Shown here: positions 5,806 to 6,868 of the stretch, in pieces
Numbering within the stretch: the first letter of the stretch is position 1
Layout of the letters: each line of letters starts with the position of its first letter
Assembly: GCA_943328885.2 (NCBI GenBank)
Contig: CALQBT020000149.1
Span: forward strand, 1 to 6,868
Origin: Bordetella parapertussis
Lineage (GTDB): Bacteria; Pseudomonadota; Gammaproteobacteria; Burkholderiales; Burkholderiaceae_C
Direction: 5' to 3'
Length of the DNA: 6,868 nucleotides
The notes under the pieces: model-generated
Databases searched by the model: none
What the model was told of the DNA's origin: nothing
Seen by the model: the letters and a program-made list of their open reading frames with translations, nothing else
Position numbers and translations under genes: made by a program

Positions 5806-6507
5806 ATGGACTTGGTCTACAGCCTCAGTGCTTTCCTGATCGCCTACCTGATCGGGTCGCTGTCCTTTGCAGTGATCGTCAGCCGGGTGATGGGTCTTTC
5901 TGACCCGCGCAGTTACGGATCGAGGAACCCGGGCGCAACCAATGTGCTGCGATCGGGCAACAAATTGGCAGCGGTGTTGACCTTGTTGCTCGATGCGATC
6001 AAGGGCTACGCGCCAGTGGCGCTGGTCCAGCATTACGCCTCCGGTCTGGGGTTCGACGACACGACGATTGCCTGCGTCGGATTCGCGGCCTTTATCGGAC
6101 ATTTGTTTCCGGTGTTCTTCCGCTTCCAGGGCGGCAAGGGCGTGGCAACCGCTGCGGGGGTGATGCTGGCCTTCGAGCCCTGGCTCGGTCTGGCCATGCT
6201 GCTGACCTGGGTCGTGGTGGCCGCGCTGTTTCGCTACTCCTCATTGGCCTCTATGGTCGCCGCCTTGCTCGCGCCCTTTTTCATGCTGCTGTTCTTTGAC
6301 CGCCCGATGCTGGCCTTGTCGATCAGCGCGATGGGCTTGTTGCTGATCTGGCGTCATTGGCGCAACCTGGTCAATCTGATCGCTGGCAAGGAATCCAGGC
6401 TGGGCGAAAAGCCTGACCAGCCCGAGCGCAAGCGTCGCCGCCGGGCGCGGCGTCTGCACAAGGACGGTACTTCTAGTACTTCACCCCACTCTTCCAAAGG
6501 AAGTTGA
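5806..6507 (+). CDS. plsY: glycerol-3-phosphate acyltransferase PlsY
   Basis: 233 residues. PlsY is an inner-membrane enzyme that transfers an acyl group from acyl-phosphate to glycerol-3-phosphate, making lysophosphatidate. Seen: an N-terminal membrane segment with YLIGSLSFAVIVSR, then conserved motif 1 GSRNPGATNVLR (38-49), DAIKGYAPV (63-71), glycine-rich motif 2 IGHLFPVFFRFQGGKGVAT (97-115), two further hydrophobic stretches (about 119-142 and 147-181), and motif 3 WRHWRNLVNLIAGKE (182-196). All three catalytic loops look intact. Beyond motif 3 there is an unusual soluble tail of about 35 residues, first very basic (ERKRRRRARRLHK), then Ser/Thr-rich (GTSSTSPHSS); the core enzyme usually ends soon after motif 3. 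The PlsX partner that makes acyl-phosphate is not in the window. The next gene starts 6 bp after the stop. Confidence 0.96.
   Translation: MDLVYSLSAFLIAYLIGSLSFAVIVSRVMGLSDPRSYGSRNPGATNVLRSGNKLAAVLTLLLDAIKGYAPVALVQHYASGLGFDDTTIACVGFAAFIGHLFPVFFRFQGGKGVATAAGVMLAFEPWLGLAMLLTWVVVAALFRYSSLASMVAALLAPFFMLLFFDRPMLALSISAMGLLLIWRHWRNLVNLIAGKESRLGEKPDQPERKRRRRARRLHKDGTSSTSPHSSKGS
6467..6504 (+). promoter_or_regulatory. possible RNA structure masking the ridA ribosome binding site
   Basis: The ridA Shine-Dalgarno GGAAG (6499-6503, 10 bases before the ATG at 6514) forms a perfect stem with CTTCC (6491-6495) around AAA. GAAGT (6500-6504) is also complementary to ACTTC at 6478-6482 and again at 6469-6473; these are copies within the direct repeat GTACTTC (6467-6473 and 6476-6482). 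All partners lie inside the plsY tail, so ribosomes finishing plsY would open the structure. Stems are only 5 bp. Confidence 0.3.
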
Positions 6508-6513
6508 AAAATC

Positions 6514-6858
6514 ATGGTCCAGCGTTTTGATGTCGGCCCCCGCATGTCTGAGATGGCGGTGCACAACGGTGTATGTTATTTGGCGGGCCAGGTGGCCGTG
6601 GAGGGCGAGCCCGATATCGAGGGCCAGACCCGCGAGGTATTGGCCAACATCGACGCGCTGTTGGCCCGGGCCGGCACCGACAAGAGCCGCATCCTGCATG
6701 CGCAGATTTTTCTTGCCGACATCACTGAGTTCCCGGCCATGAACAAGGTCTGGGACACCTGGGTGGTGGCCAACCACACACCGACCCGCGCCACCGTTCA
6801 AGCCACCTTGGCACGGCCCGAGTGGAAGGTCGAGATCGTCATCACCGCGGCGCTGTAG
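6514..6858 (+). CDS. RidA family protein (YjgF/YER057c/UK114)
   Basis: 114 residues, slightly shorter than the 125-130 of classical RidA. Seen: VQRFDVGPRMSEMAVHNGVCYLAGQVA at the start, QTREVLANIDALLARAG (38-54), SRILHAQIFLADITEFPAMNKVWDTWV, then PTRATVQATLARPEWKVEIVITAAL at the end. Arg92 in PTRAT matches the substrate-carboxylate arginine of RidA (Arg105 in E. coli RidA), and Glu107 in KVEI the conserved acidic residue. Family knowledge: RidA trimers hydrolyse reactive enamine/imine intermediates such as 2-aminoacrylate made by PLP enzymes, in the cytosol. The wording EWKVEIVITAA suggests one of the Rid subfamilies beside canonical RidA, so the exact activity is less certain. AAAGGAAG precedes the ATG at good spacing, and the gene lies 6 bp after plsY, probably in one transcript. 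Confidence 0.93.
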   Translation: MVQRFDVGPRMSEMAVHNGVCYLAGQVAVEGEPDIEGQTREVLANIDALLARAGTDKSRILHAQIFLADITEFPAMNKVWDTWVVANHTPTRATVQATLARPEWKVEIVITAAL

Positions 6859-6868
6859 CGCGCCGGAC

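Overview
The window is G+C-rich throughout (about two-thirds G+C by eye), with strongly G/C-ending codons and tightly packed genes. Gene content (a Tas-type aldo-keto reductase, YbaK, PlsY, RidA and a PCu(A)C copper chaperone) and protein style suggest a betaproteobacterium, probably Burkholderiales. That placement is inference from family resemblance; there is no rRNA or other marker here to confirm it. I see no CRISPR array, tRNA, insertion sequence or complete defence system.

Left part (1-3062), all on the + strand: the 3' end of a GNAT acetyltransferase, a two-domain sulfurtransferase with a mercaptopyruvate-type CGSGVTA loop, an aldo-keto reductase of the Tas family with a complete catalytic tetrad, and a Cys-tRNA(Pro) deacylase (YbaK) one base behind it. 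The last two look like an operon.

Middle part (3063-5610), mixed orientation and the least ordinary stretch. On the minus strand there is a doubtful 91-residue single-pass membrane protein and a strong hairpin in its leader. Next comes the orphan 3' end of a TonB-dependent receptor gene whose plug and most of whose barrel are missing. On the + strand follow a 121-residue acidic protein of unknown function and a periplasmic molybdate-binding protein (ModA) without its permease and ATPase genes. ModA ends 6 bp from a convergent PCu(A)C copper chaperone with a perfect copper-binding motif. A receptor remnant, an orphan ModA and a copper chaperone together suggest a rearranged metal-handling locus.

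Right part (5611-6868): a 204-bp divergent intergenic region holding three closely spaced perfect inverted repeats, then plsY (membrane glycerol-3-phosphate acyltransferase, first step of phospholipid synthesis) and, 6 bp later, a RidA-family enamine/imine deaminase. The ridA ribosome binding site lies in a small hairpin and is complementary to a duplicated motif in the plsY tail.

I do not see a convincing new multi-gene system. The best leads are non-coding: the repeat cluster between the copper chaperone and plsY, the 3407-3441 hairpin, and the possible RNA switch at plsY/ridA.
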